DNA of 64,000 nt, taken from assembly GCA_003963075.1 (NCBI GenBank), contig RXJV01000028.1, forward strand, positions 1 to 64,000. Direction: 5' to 3'. Position numbers and translations under genes: made by a program. Each line of letters begins with the position of its first letter. Position 1 is the first letter of the stretch. Positions 28,370-36,955 of this stretch are shown here, piece after piece. The notes under the pieces were generated by a model. It was not told the DNA's origin, did no database searches, and was given only the letters and a program-made list of their open reading frames with translations. The stretch comes from Burkholderiales bacterium (GTDB taxonomy: Bacteria > Pseudomonadota > Gammaproteobacteria > Burkholderiales > Burkholderiaceae_C).

Positions 28370-29244
28370 AGCGTGGGGGTGGTGGCGAGTTCGTATTCGG
28401 TTTCGAGCACGGCCCAGGCTTCCTCGGCCGTCTCGACGTAGTGGAACAGCTGCTCGTCGCCCGGGCTGATCATGCCGGTGTCCAGCAGCAGGTCAAAGTT
28501 GATCAGCCGGCTCCAGAACTCGCGGCCGAACAGCAGCACCGGGCGGCGGCGGCTCTTGCCGGTCTGGATCAGCGTCAGCGTTTCGAAGAGCTCATCCAGC
28601 GTGCCGAAGCCGCCGGGAAAGCACACCAGCGCGACAGAGCGCATCAGGAAGTGCATCTTGCGCAGCGCGAAGTAGTGGAAGCGGAAGCACAGCTCCGGCG
28701 TGATGTAGGGGTTGGGCCGCTGCTCGTGCGGCAGCACGATGTTCAGGCCCACGCTCTTGCCGCCGGCTTCGAAGGCACCGCGGTTGCCGGCCTCCATGAT
28801 GCCGGGGCCGCCGCCCGTGACCACCACGATCGGCTCACCCCGCGCGGCCGAGCCTTCGGTGATGAGCTGGCCCAGCCGGCGGGCTTCCTCGTAGTAGCGG
28901 CTCATGTCGAGCTGCATGCGGGCGCGGCGGATGGCGGCCGGGTCGCGGCTCTCCTCGGCCACGGCCAGGCGCTGCTCGGCCACGTCCCGCGGCGCGATGC
29001 GGGCGCTGCCGAAGATGACGACGGTGCTGTGCACGCCCTGCTCGGTCAGCTGCAGCTCGGGCTTGAGCAGTTCCAGCTGCATGCGTACCGGGCGCATGTC
29101 GTCGCGCAGCAGGAAGGCTTCGTCCTTGAAGGCCAGCTCGTAGGCGCTGCCCGGCCCGTCGTAGTTGGGGTGGGGCGTGAGGGCCTCGCACTCGTCCCTG
29201 GCGGACGGGAAGTTGCGGGCGGTGAGGTCGAGGCGGCGGTTCAT
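28366..29244 (-). CDS. LOG-family nucleotide 5'-monophosphate phosphoribohydrolase (TIGR00730 type)
   Basis: A 292-residue protein with the LOG signature PGGFGTLDELFE and the nucleotide-binding GGGPGIMEAGNRGA. Members release the free base from nucleoside monophosphates (AMP or cytokinin ribotides). The ~75-residue N-terminal extension before VVIFGSARI places it in the long subtype found in proteobacteria. First gene of the unit with arginase and the phosphoesterase. Confidence 0.88.
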   Translation of the reverse strand: MNRRLDLTARNFPSARDECEALTPHPNYDGPGSAYELAFKDEAFLLRDDMRPVRMQLELLKPELQLTEQGVHSTVVIFGSARIAPRDVAEQRLAVAEESRDPAAIRRARMQLDMSRYYEEARRLGQLITEGSAARGEPIVVVTGGGPGIMEAGNRGAFEAGGKSVGLNIVLPHEQRPNPYITPELCFRFHYFALRKMHFLMRSVALVCFPGGFGTLDELFETLTLIQTGKSRRRPVLLFGREFWSRLINFDLLLDTGMISPGDEQLFHYVETAEEAWAVLETEYELATTPTL

Positions 29245-29311
29245 GGGCGGGAGGGATTGTGGGCGGGCCGGGGCTGGATTTTGTGCCCCATGCTGGGGCC
29301 TCGGCCGGATT

Positions 29312-30058
29312 TCATGCAGCGCAGACGGGGCAGGCCGGGTCGCGCTGCATCGCGATCTCGCTCCACTGCATGCGGCGGCCGTCCAGCATCAGCAACCGGC
29401 CGGTGAGCGGCTCGCCGATGCCGGCCAGCAGCTTCAGCGCCTCGGCCGCCTGCACGCTGCCGATGATGCCCACCAGCGGCGCGAACACGCCCATCGTCGA
29501 GCAGGCCACGTCCTCGAAGCCGGACTCCGGTGGGAACAGGCAGGCATAGCAGGGGTGCTGGCGCGCCCGGCTTTCATAGACGCTGACCTGCCCGTCGAAG
29601 CCGATGGCCGCGCCCGACACCAGCGGCTTGCCGTGGCGCACGCAGGCCGCGTTGACGAGGTGGCGGGTGGCGAAGTTGTCGCAGCAGTCGATGACGACGT
29701 CGACCGCCGGGAGCTCCTCGTCCAGCAGCGCGGCGTCGGCCCGGCGGGGCAGGGCGCGCACCTGCACCTGGGGGTTCAGCGCGGCCATGCGGGCGGCCGC
29801 CGACTCGACCTTGAGCTGGCCGAGGCTGGTCATGTCATGGGCAATCTGGCGCTGCAGATTGGTCAGCGACACGGTGTCGTGATCCACCAGCGTGATGCGG
29901 CCCACGCCGGCCGAGGCCAGGTAGAGCCCCACCGGCGAACCCAGTCCGCCGGCGCCGACCACCAGCACGCTGGCGTCGAGCAGACGCTGCTGGCCGTCGA
30001 CACCGATCTCGTCGAGCATCAGGTGGCGGGCATAGCGCAGCAGGTCGTCATCGGTCAT
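29312..30058 (-). CDS. moeB: Molybdopterin-synthase adenylyltransferase / ThiF-family E1-like enzyme
   Basis: A 248-residue HesA/MoeB/ThiF protein. It has the nucleotide loop VVGAGGLGSPVGLYLASAGVG, the conserved LTNLQRQ, DCCDNFATRHLVN and two zinc-binding CxxC pairs (CYAC, CPVC). It adenylates the C-terminal glycine of a ubiquitin-like sulfur carrier (MoaD or ThiS). The ATG 30058 is supported by TATGCT placed exactly 7 nt upstream on the minus strand (30066-30071), a leaderless arrangement; the longer in-frame ORF is rejected. Confidence 0.9.
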   Translation of the reverse strand: MTDDDLLRYARHLMLDEIGVDGQQRLLDASVLVVGAGGLGSPVGLYLASAGVGRITLVDHDTVSLTNLQRQIAHDMTSLGQLKVESAAARMAALNPQVQVRALPRRADAALLDEELPAVDVVIDCCDNFATRHLVNAACVRHGKPLVSGAAIGFDGQVSVYESRARQHPCYACLFPPESGFEDVACSTMGVFAPLVGIIGSVQAAEALKLLAGIGEPLTGRLLMLDGRRMQWSEIAMQRDPACPVCAA

Positions 30059-30229
30059 GAGCGCCAGCATATCGGCAGCGCCATCGCGACTGGGCAGCCC
30101 GGATTGTTGGCCTGGTGTGACGCCCCCTCGGCTTGTCGCCCCCGACAAACCCTGAACCCGCGTGGCGTGGTTTTCGTAAAGAATCGTTTCTGGCGGGGCG
30201 AGCCCGTGCACGAGAAGGGGCGGTCAGGG

Positions 30230-30730
30230 ATGCGGGGCGGGCGCGTGAAGCGATGGGGCTGGGCTCTGCTGTCGACCCTCTGGCTCGCTGGCGTCGGAAC
30301 CTGGATGGTCCGGCGCTTCCCGACCGAGGCCACAGCCGGCAATCCGCTGGCGTTTGCGTCGGAGGCCGACAGGTCTGGCGCCGAAACGCCCACCGCCGAC
30401 AAGACCACTGCCGAAGATTGGCGCAGTTGTGAGGCCCAGGCCCGTGCCGCCGCCGAGCCGGTGCTCGCCCTGCGGGGTTGCCGTGAAGACGCGCTGGAGG
30501 CTGCCGGCGAAGACATGGAGCGGTTCGAGGCCTTGCTGGCCGTGGCGGATGCCGAGATGGCGGAGGAGTTGCTGGCCGATCAGGCCCGCGTCCTGGCCGG
30601 TGGCTTGGCCGCTGCGATCGGGCCCTTGGGGCTGGGCTGGGCCGTCATGCGGCACCGCGCGGGCCGGCGCGCTCCGATGGAAACGATGCGGCATTCGCCG
30701 GCGGGCAGGCCAATGCCACCCGAAGGCTGA
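30230..30730 (+). CDS. Hypothetical membrane protein with two predicted helices
   Basis: A possible 166-residue protein with a hydrophobic segment near the N-terminus (WGWALLSTLWLAGVGTWMV), a charged acidic middle with two cysteines (WRSCEAQARAAAE, LRGCREDALEAAGEDME) and a second hydrophobic stretch (GGLAAAIGPLGLGWAV) near the C-terminus. Its composition looks like a real protein rather than an antisense shadow. The start could also be GTG 30245. No homologue recognised. Confidence 0.5.
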   Translation: MRGGRVKRWGWALLSTLWLAGVGTWMVRRFPTEATAGNPLAFASEADRSGAETPTADKTTAEDWRSCEAQARAAAEPVLALRGCREDALEAAGEDMERFEALLAVADAEMAEELLADQARVLAGGLAAAIGPLGLGWAVMRHRAGRRAPMETMRHSPAGRPMPPEG

Positions 30731-30766
30731 CCAGCCTGAGCCCGCCCTACCGCGGCGCAAACCATT

Positions 30767-30795
30767 AAAAAAAGGGCCGCCGCAGGGCAGCCCTT
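30767..30795 (-). terminator. Rho-independent terminator of ctpA
   Basis: On the minus strand a 10-bp stem with one G-T pair, AAGGGCTGCC / GGCGGCCCTT (30772-30781 with 30786-30795) and CTGC loop, followed by a run of T's (30767-30773). It lies 60 bp after the ctpA stop. Confidence 0.9.
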
Positions 30796-30854
30796 GAGGC
30801 GGCAGAACCCGTTCGGGCCGCTGAGGCCCTTGGCTTTGCTGAAGGCGCCGACCG

Positions 30855-32288
30855 TCAGGGCGTCGTTTTGGCCTCGGCCTTGCGCTCCAGCGTCGTCTTC
30901 GACGCGAGAACCGGCTGACCCTTGAGCTGGTTCAGGGCCTGGACGAGCGGAAAGTCCTCGGCCGAGCCGAACTCGGGCAGCGGCTTGGGCGGCTCGGCGC
31001 GCTTGGCGAACTCGGCTTCCAGCTTCTGGCGGGCCTCCTCACGGGCCTTCTGGCGTGCCACATCGTCCTCGGGCCCATTGGCCAGGTGCTTTTCGAGGTC
31101 GGCCTCGCGCGTTCGCAGCGCGGCGAAGACATTGCCTTCGGCGGTCTCGTCGAGCATCACATCGGGAACGATGCCCTTGGCCTGGATGGAGCGTCCGCTG
31201 GGCGTGAAGTAGCGCGCGGTGGTGATCTTCAGCGCCGTCTCGGGACCGAGCTGGCGCACGGTCTGCACCGAGCCCTTGCCAAAGGTCTGGGCACCCATCA
31301 CGGTGGCGCGGTGGTGGTCCTGCAGCGCGCCGGCGACGATCTCGCTGGCGCTGGCCGAGCCCTCGTTGACCAACACCACCAACGGCACGGTCTTGAGCGC
31401 GGCGGGCAGGCGCTTGATCGGGTCGTCGCTGCTGCGGCGTCGATAGTCGTCGGGGTTGGCCTTGTAGCTGGCCTTGGACTCGGGGATCTGGCCGTTGGTC
31501 GACACGACCTCGACATCCTTGGGCAGGAAGGCGGCCGAGATGGCCACGGCGCCTTCGAGCAGGCCACCCGGGTCGTTGCGCAGGTCCAGCACCAGACCCT
31601 TGAGCTTGGGTTCCTGCTTGTAGATCTCTTCGAGCTTGCGGGCGAAGTCGTCGACCGTGCGCTCCTGGAACTGGCTGACGCGGATCCAGGCATAGCCCGG
31701 CTCGACCACCTTGGCGCGGACGCTCTGGACCTTGATTTCCTCGCGGGTGATGGTTACCGGGAAGCTGCGGTTTTCGGCCTTGCGGAAGATCGTCAGGTTG
31801 ACCTTGGTGTCGGGATCGCCACGCATCTTCTTGACGGCCTGGTCGATCGTCAGCCCGCGCACGGCGGTGTCGTCGATGCGGCTGATCAGGTCTCCGCTCT
31901 TCAATCCGGCGCGGAAGGCCGGCGAGCCTTCGATCGGCGAGACGATCTTGACGAGGCCATCCTCCATGCCGATCTCAATGCCGACACCGACGAACTTGCC
32001 GGTCGTGCCCTCGCGAAACTCGCGGAAGCTCTTCTTGTCGAAGAACTGCGAATGCGGGTCCAGGCCGGACACCATGCCGGCGATCGCATCGTTGATCAGC
32101 TTCTTCTCGTCGACCGGTTCGACGTAATCGCTCTTGACGAGGCCGAATACCGCGGCGAGCTGCTGCATCTCGTCCAGGGGCAGCGGTGACAGGCTGCTGC
32201 GCGCGTTCGCCTGAAGCTGCATCGTGGTCAGCGCACCGGCCACGGCGCCGAGGGCAACCCAGCCGGCGACTTTCAGTTTGGAGCTCAT
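30855..32288 (-). CDS. ctpA: C-terminal processing protease (S41 family)
   Basis: A 477-residue periplasmic serine protease with an N-terminal membrane anchor or signal (~7-26), a PDZ domain (~95-180, GVGIEIGMEDGLVKIVSPIEGSPA in pieces) and the S41 catalytic core. GSASASEIV (~310-318) holds the catalytic serine and FGKGSVQT (~337-344) the catalytic lysine. It cleaves periplasmic proteins from the C-terminus and tunes cell-wall hydrolases. It is separated from moeB by a strong terminator. Confidence 0.95.
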   Translation of the reverse strand: MSSKLKVAGWVALGAVAGALTTMQLQANARSSLSPLPLDEMQQLAAVFGLVKSDYVEPVDEKKLINDAIAGMVSGLDPHSQFFDKKSFREFREGTTGKFVGVGIEIGMEDGLVKIVSPIEGSPAFRAGLKSGDLISRIDDTAVRGLTIDQAVKKMRGDPDTKVNLTIFRKAENRSFPVTITREEIKVQSVRAKVVEPGYAWIRVSQFQERTVDDFARKLEEIYKQEPKLKGLVLDLRNDPGGLLEGAVAISAAFLPKDVEVVSTNGQIPESKASYKANPDDYRRRSSDDPIKRLPAALKTVPLVVLVNEGSASASEIVAGALQDHHRATVMGAQTFGKGSVQTVRQLGPETALKITTARYFTPSGRSIQAKGIVPDVMLDETAEGNVFAALRTREADLEKHLANGPEDDVARQKAREEARQKLEAEFAKRAEPPKPLPEFGSAEDFPLVQALNQLKGQPVLASKTTLERKAEAKTTP

Positions 32289-32470
32289 GGGGCGAGTCCT
32301 GTGTTCAACGGGGTCCTGTCGACAATGGCCCGACAGGTGCTTTGAGTGTAGCGGCGCCCCCTCGGGCCAGCGCCCAATTTACGCACCGGCAACCCTTCAA
32401 TTCGGGGCTGCAGTGAAGGAGTTGGCTTGACGCCGGTGTGTCGGAAGTCACTCGGCGCCGCGCTCGGGCG

Positions 32471-33847
32471 TTAGCAGCGCAGCTTGCTGGCCACCAGCGA
32501 GCAGGTCGACAGCGGCCGCCCGTTGGTGTCGTGGGCCTGGAGCTGCCAGCCATCGGGCGTCGCAGTCATCAGCGTGAAGCCGAAGTCGGTGTGCAGGTCG
32601 ACCGTCTCCAGCCTTGCCCCTGGCAGCAGGCTGTGCTTCAGCGCCGCTTCGGTGTTGACCTGGCCGAAGGCCGCCGAGCCGCTGTTGCCGATGACCAGGG
32701 TGGCTGGATGGTCGCTGGCAAATCCCAGGGCCTGATGCATGTGGATATGGCCGTGCAGCGTGGCCTGCACACCGGTCGGGAAGAGCCGCCCCGGCACGGC
32801 CTCCTGCAGCAAAGGCGTCAGGCCGGAGCGGGCCGTGCTCGGCGCGCCCAGCGGCGTCGGGTTGAAGGCCAGGCTCGGATGGTGGCTGACGAAGAGGCTT
32901 TGCGCCCGTTGCCGCGCCAGGTCGGCGACCTGGTCGAGCTGTGCACGCCAGCGTGCCCATGCTGGCGAGGTTGGGGCAGGTGTGCGGCTGCCGATTTCGG
33001 ATGAGTCGAAGACGATCAGCTGGCTGCGCGGCGACAGCGGCACCACGAAGGGCGGCGTGAAGTCGCCGTCATTCAGGCCCGGCGCCTCGGGGCCGCAGCT
33101 GCGAGCCGGGCCGGTGGCGGGGTCGAGGTAGCGCATCCAGCCCTGCCCGGCACGGCTGCAGGCTTCGTGGTTGCCGCGTACGAAGACCCAGGGCGCCGCG
33201 GCCAGCAGCGCGCGCGCGGGCTGGAAAAAGTCGGCCTGCCAGGTGTCGTCGCCGTAGCCCCAGGGGCTGGCCTCGCAAACGGCCATGCCCGCCGGGCAGG
33301 GGCTTTCGCGGTAATGGTAGTCGCCGACATGCACGACCAGGTCGGGCTTCAGGGCGAGCGCCTGTGCGAGCACGCGTTGAAAGGGCCAGTCGACCGGGTC
33401 GTTGCAGCCTTGGTAGGCCAGGTCGGATGCCTTCAGCCGGCAACCGGTGTCGCCGATGACCACGATGCGCCGCGCCTCATCGACCGGTGCCTTCAGCTCG
33501 ACGGCATCCACCTGCAGGCTTGCCACGCCGCTGGGCCAGGCGGCTTCGCAGGCGCGCAGCGAGAAGTGCGAGGGCTTGCGCAGCGGCTCCCTGTTGCCCG
33601 GCGGCGAGGGTTCGTCACCGGGCGCGCTGCGCTCGGTCATGGCGGCGCTGGCACCGGGCCAGACCATGCGTGGGCAGTTCGCCGCCGTGGTGATTGCGCG
33701 CACCGACCAGGCTGGCCCGGCGACGGCCTGTACCCAGGCCTGCTGCACGCCCGCTGCCGGCGGCGGTGGGGCCGGCGGTGCCGCCACGGGCGCTAGCGCG
33801 CAACCGGCGAGCCAGAGGGCGGAACTGAGGAGCAAAGGAATCTTCAT
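32471..33847 (-). CDS. Metallophosphoesterase lipoprotein
   Basis: A 458-residue protein with a lipobox (LWLAGC) and a proline/alanine-rich linker, followed by a calcineurin-like phosphoesterase domain: VVIGDTGCR, VHVGDYHYR, VRGNHEACSR, SHHPSL and HGHIHMH. Five cysteines in the catalytic half suggest an oxidising periplasmic location. Such secreted enzymes are often acid phosphatase-like; the substrate is unknown. Convergent neighbours: none; it follows ctpA on the same strand but is not coupled to it. Confidence 0.85.
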   Translation of the reverse strand: MKIPLLLSSALWLAGCALAPVAAPPAPPPPAAGVQQAWVQAVAGPAWSVRAITTAANCPRMVWPGASAAMTERSAPGDEPSPPGNREPLRKPSHFSLRACEAAWPSGVASLQVDAVELKAPVDEARRIVVIGDTGCRLKASDLAYQGCNDPVDWPFQRVLAQALALKPDLVVHVGDYHYRESPCPAGMAVCEASPWGYGDDTWQADFFQPARALLAAAPWVFVRGNHEACSRAGQGWMRYLDPATGPARSCGPEAPGLNDGDFTPPFVVPLSPRSQLIVFDSSEIGSRTPAPTSPAWARWRAQLDQVADLARQRAQSLFVSHHPSLAFNPTPLGAPSTARSGLTPLLQEAVPGRLFPTGVQATLHGHIHMHQALGFASDHPATLVIGNSGSAAFGQVNTEAALKHSLLPGARLETVDLHTDFGFTLMTATPDGWQLQAHDTNGRPLSTCSLVASKLRC

Positions 33848-34064
33848 GGATCAGCTGCTGAAACTCGCCAGTCAGGAGGGGCGGGCGCCCGGAGCGGACG
33901 GGCTCGATTGTCGCCATCCGGCCGGGGGCCGCTGAGGGGCGCGGCGCGATGACCGGGTGAGCGACCCCGGCAATTCATGGCCTCGCGGGCCGAGCCGGCA
34001 TCGGCAGGGTTGGGGCCTGAACTCGAGCGATGTGCGGCAGCTCCGCTGCGCAAGAATGCGCGGC

Positions 34065-35426
34065 ATGAGCTCGATGCCAGACCCCTCGACGCCACCCGCT
34101 CCGGTGAGTTTCTGGCAGGCGTTGCGCTTCTGGTTGCGGCTCGGCTTCATCAGCTTCGGCGGGCCGGCGGGGCAGATCGCATTGATGCACACCGAGCTCG
34201 TCGAGCGGCGGCGCTGGATCAGTGAGCGGCGTTTCCTGCATGCGCTGAACTACTGCATGGTCCTGCCCGGCCCGGAGGCCCAGCAGCTCGCGACCTATAT
34301 CGGCTGGTTGATGCACCGGACCTGGGGCGGCATCGTGGCTGGCGCGTTGTTTGTGCTGCCGTCGCTGTTGCTGATCACGGGCCTGTCGTGGCTCTACGTC
34401 GCCCAGGGCCAGCTGGCGGTCGTCGCGGGTCTGTTCTACGGCCTGAAGCCGGCGGTGACGGCCTTGGTGGTGCATGCCGCCCACCGTGTCGGCCTGCGGG
34501 TGTTGAAGAACCGCTGGCTCTGGGCCATCGCTGCGGCGGCTTTCGTGTCGATGTCGGTGCTGGCGCTGCCGTTTCCGTCGATCGTGCTGGCGGCCGGCGT
34601 TGCCGGCGCGTTGGCCGGGCGCTTTGCGCCGGGCCTGTTCACGACCGCGCCGCACAACGCTCAGCAGGCCGTGGAATACGGCCCGGCGCTGATCGGCGAC
34701 GACTCACCCACGCCACGGCATGCGCGCCTGTCCTGGCGTCGCTTCGCTGGCGTGCTGGGCCTGGGCGTGGCGCTGTGGGCGGGCGGGATGGTGCTGCTGG
34801 TCGCAGGCTTTGGCTGGCATGGGGCGCTGACGCAGATGGCTTGGTTCTTCACCAAGGCGGCACTGCTGACCTTCGGTGGCGCGTACGCTGTGTTGCCCTA
34901 TGTCTATCAAGGTGCCGTCGAGCAGCACCAATGGCTGACCGCCGCGCAGATGATCGATGGGCTGGCGCTCGGCGAGACAACGCCCGGGCCGCTGATCATG
35001 GTGGTCGCCTTCGTGGGCTTCCTGGGCGGCTGGGGCAAGCAGTTGTTCGGGCCCGAGGCCTTGTTCGCGGCCGGCGCTGTGGCCGCGCTGGTGGTGACCT
35101 TCTTCACCTTCCTGCCGTCCTTCGTGTTCATTCTGGCGGGCGGCCCGGTGGTGGAGTCGACGCATGGCCAGCTGAGGTTCACAGCGCCGTTGACGGCGAT
35201 TTCGGCGGCCGTCGTCGGCGTCATCCTGAACCTTGCCGTCTTTTTTGCCGTGCATGTGCTGTGGCCGGCCGGAATTGCGGGGCGCTTCGACGCGGTGTCG
35301 GCTGCAATCGGCCTTGCGGCCGGCGTTGCGTTGTTGCGCTTTCGTGTGGGCGTGTTGCCCTTGCTCGGCGCCTGTGCAGCGGTCGGTGTGCTGCTGACGT
35401 GGATCACGCCGATGTTGCAGGCCTGA
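34065..35426 (+). CDS. chrA: Chromate transporter, two-domain (long-chain) CHR type
   Basis: A ~453-residue inner-membrane protein with two homologous CHR halves. The first holds RLGFISFGGPAGQIALMH and VLPGPEAQQLATY, the second KAALLTFGGAYAVLPYVYQ and LGETTPGPLIMVVAFVGF. About 10-12 helices. ChrA exports chromate as an analogue of sulfate. ATG 34065 is chosen because AAGAAT (34052-34057) lies exactly 7 nt upstream and no ribosome binding site is seen; ATG 34056 is the alternative. No chrB regulator is adjacent. Confidence 0.93.
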   Translation: MSSMPDPSTPPAPVSFWQALRFWLRLGFISFGGPAGQIALMHTELVERRRWISERRFLHALNYCMVLPGPEAQQLATYIGWLMHRTWGGIVAGALFVLPSLLLITGLSWLYVAQGQLAVVAGLFYGLKPAVTALVVHAAHRVGLRVLKNRWLWAIAAAAFVSMSVLALPFPSIVLAAGVAGALAGRFAPGLFTTAPHNAQQAVEYGPALIGDDSPTPRHARLSWRRFAGVLGLGVALWAGGMVLLVAGFGWHGALTQMAWFFTKAALLTFGGAYAVLPYVYQGAVEQHQWLTAAQMIDGLALGETTPGPLIMVVAFVGFLGGWGKQLFGPEALFAAGAVAALVVTFFTFLPSFVFILAGGPVVESTHGQLRFTAPLTAISAAVVGVILNLAVFFAVHVLWPAGIAGRFDAVSAAIGLAAGVALLRFRVGVLPLLGACAAVGVLLTWITPMLQA

Positions 35427-35436
35427 TTCGCCAGGC

Positions 35437-35467
35437 CGCAAACAAAACAGGGCTGCCGAGGCAGCCC
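35437..35467 (-). terminator. Terminator for the small minus-strand transcript (possibly bidirectional)
   Basis: GGGCTGC-CGAG-GCAGCCC (35450-35467, perfect 7-8 bp stem). On the minus strand it is followed by TGTTTTGTTT. It sits between the chrA stop and the 32-residue gene. Confidence 0.78.
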
Positions 35468-35501
35468 ATCTGGGATGAGGAAGAGGGTGGAGCGGGGCCC
35501 G

Positions 35502-35600
35502 TCAGGCGGCGCTGACGTCAGGCGTGTGGCCGACCGCGTCGCGCAATTGACCCATCACGGCCAGGGCGGACAGCACCAGGGTCACGATCAGCAGTTCCAT
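35502..35600 (-). CDS. Small membrane protein, 32 residues
   Basis: A 33-codon frame starting MELLIVTLVL with a single hydrophobic helix (~2-16) and a polar C-terminal tail ending VSAA. An AAGGGAAG ribosome binding site lies about 6-7 nt upstream, a well-formed promoter is 36-64 nt upstream and an intrinsic terminator follows 35 bp after the stop. All four signals on one ~190-nt transcript argue strongly for a real small gene. It overlaps no other gene. Function unknown. Confidence 0.7.
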   Translation of the reverse strand: MELLIVTLVLSALAVMGQLRDAVGHTPDVSAA

Positions 35601-35635
35601 ATTGACTTCCCTTTCTTCCGTTGTTAACGGATCGA

Positions 35636-35664
35636 AAGATAAGGGTAATCACTAGGATTCGCAA
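35636..35664 (-). promoter_or_regulatory. Sigma-70-type promoter of the 32-residue gene
   Basis: Minus strand: -35 TTGCGA (35659-35664), 17-nt spacer, -10 TATCTT (35636-35641). An inverted repeat CCGTT-gtt-AACGG (35618-35630) falls at the expected start of transcription. Confidence 0.6.
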
Positions 35665-35673
35665 GAAAAAACC

Positions 35674-35685
35674 AGGGTTAACCCT
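35674..35685. promoter_or_regulatory. Perfect 12-bp palindrome AGGGTTAACCCT
   Basis: It lies 10 bp upstream of the -35 of the small-gene promoter, a position typical for an activator site. No regulator can be named. Confidence 0.45.
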
Positions 35686-35735
35686 ATGTTCTTTGTGCAT
35701 GAAGCGATGTCGGCGCCGCGGCGCTGGGCCGTCCC

Positions 35736-36536
35736 TCAGGCCGCTACGCGGCGAGAGATGCCTTCGCTGACATAGATGCAATCGCCGCGATCGAACACCC
35801 GTACCTCCCCAGCCGCGAAGGCCTGCCAGGGCTCACCATGGGTCAGCGGCTCGGTGGACACCAGTGCCATGCGATCGGCCGGGCCATTGACGCTGGAGAG
35901 GTCGACGCTGAGGTCGCCATCGCGCAGGCTCACGCGACCGAAAGGTGGCCGGCGCTGCAGCCAGTGCAGGCGTGTCGACGCGTGAGCAAGCATCGCCCGG
36001 CCGTCGGTGAGCAACAGGTTGAAGCGGCCGTGCTCGGCCACCTCGTGCAGCCAGGGTGTCAGCGTTGCAGCCAGTTTGGGCCACTCGGGCAGGCGCGAGC
36101 CGAAATGGGTCTGCAGACGCTGCATCAGCCAGCAGAAGGCACGTTCGCTGTCGGTTTGCCCGATGGGCAGGAAGCTGCCGTCCAGCTCAGGATGGAAGTT
36201 CTGCAGATCGCCGTTGTGTGCAAACACCCAGATGCGTCCCGCCCAATCGCGGCGAAACGGATGGCAGTTCTCCACGGTGCGCGCGCCCTGCGTCGCCTTG
36301 CGGATGTGGGCCAGAATGTTGCGGGCCCGAACAGGCTCTTGCGCAAGGCGTCGAGCCAGCTCGGACTCCGCGGCCGCGCCGTCCTCGACGACGACCTGGC
36401 ATTGCTCACCGGTGTGGAAGGCGACGCCCCAGCCGTCGACATGGTCCGCCGTGCGCCCGCCGCGTGCAGCGAAGCCGCTCAGTGAGAAGGTGGCGGCGGC
36501 CGGTTGGCGGCTGTTGAGGGCGAAAAGCTCACACAT
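35736..36536 (-). CDS. Class II glutamine amidotransferase (YafJ-like)
   Basis: A 266-residue Ntn-type amidotransferase. Cys2, exposed after removal of Met1, is the nucleophile (MCELFALNS); HVDGWGVAFH, NILAHIRKATQGARTVENCHPF and FAHNGDLQNF mark the glutaminase site. It is a stand-alone glutaminase domain like E. coli YafJ, whose acceptor is unknown. Confidence 0.9.
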   Translation of the reverse strand: MCELFALNSRQPAAATFSLSGFAARGGRTADHVDGWGVAFHTGEQCQVVVEDGAAAESELARRLAQEPVRARNILAHIRKATQGARTVENCHPFRRDWAGRIWVFAHNGDLQNFHPELDGSFLPIGQTDSERAFCWLMQRLQTHFGSRLPEWPKLAATLTPWLHEVAEHGRFNLLLTDGRAMLAHASTRLHWLQRRPPFGRVSLRDGDLSVDLSSVNGPADRMALVSTEPLTHGEPWQAFAAGEVRVFDRGDCIYVSEGISRRVAA

Positions 36537-36690
36537 CGGTTGGAGGTTGCCTGGTTCGGAGCTGGAACAACGTTGCCAGTCTGAAGGCAGATGACCTGTT
36601 CGCCAACGAAGCTTGCGTCATGAGCTCATGCCAAGCGGGCAGAGCGTGAGTTTTGCGCGTCTCGTGGGGGCCACCCGCGTCATCGAGACC

Positions 36691-36732
36691 AGAAAAGACA
36701 AAGGGCTCAGCCGCTGATGCGTCTAAGCCCTT
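36691..36732 (-). terminator. Original chromosomal terminator of tRNA-Thr, now stranded beyond the island
   Basis: Minus strand: AAGGGCT (36726-36732) pairs with AGCCCTT (36701-36707) across an 18-nt loop, followed by TGTCTTTTCT. It directly follows the displaced tRNA 3' fragment at 36740-36790, so before insertion it would have ended the tRNA-Thr transcript. Confidence 0.72.
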
Positions 36733-36739
36733 GATCTGT

Positions 36740-36790
36740 TTGGTGCCGGCAAGAGGAGTCGAACCCCCGACCTTCGCATTACGAATGCGC
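36740..36790. repeat. Left attachment repeat, displaced tRNA-Thr 3' fragment
   Basis: 51 bp identical to 43312-43362. It covers tRNA-Thr nucleotides 27-76 plus one flanking base, starting at the anticodon stem. The anticodon stem-loop CGCATT-ACG-AATGCG is the likely crossover core. Beyond 36790 the sequence no longer matches the tRNA. Confidence 0.93.
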
Positions 36791-36916
36791 GATAAATAGT
36801 GTTTGCTGGTGTAGATTTCCGTTCGTACACTCTATGTAAATCAACGTGTTACCGGGATAGAACTGGATGCAGACACAGCCCGGATGTTGATTGAGGTTCG
36901 GCAAAACGCATGCTTT

Positions 36917-36938
36917 GCCCCTACATAGCCCCTACACA
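36917..36938 (+). repeat. Left tandem arm-type repeats
   Basis: Two adjacent 11-bp units GCCCCTACATA and GCCCCTACACA, 18 bp before the integrase start. The same pair occurs at 43235-43256 near the right end in the same orientation; probable integrase or excisionase arm sites. Confidence 0.65.
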
Positions 36939-36955
36939 GAAACGGACGGCACCCG

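Noticed and set aside
35518..35781. 87-codon minus-strand ORF overlapping the 32-residue gene
   Set aside because: It lacks a ribosome binding site and covers the amidotransferase end; the shorter frame has promoter, RBS and terminator.
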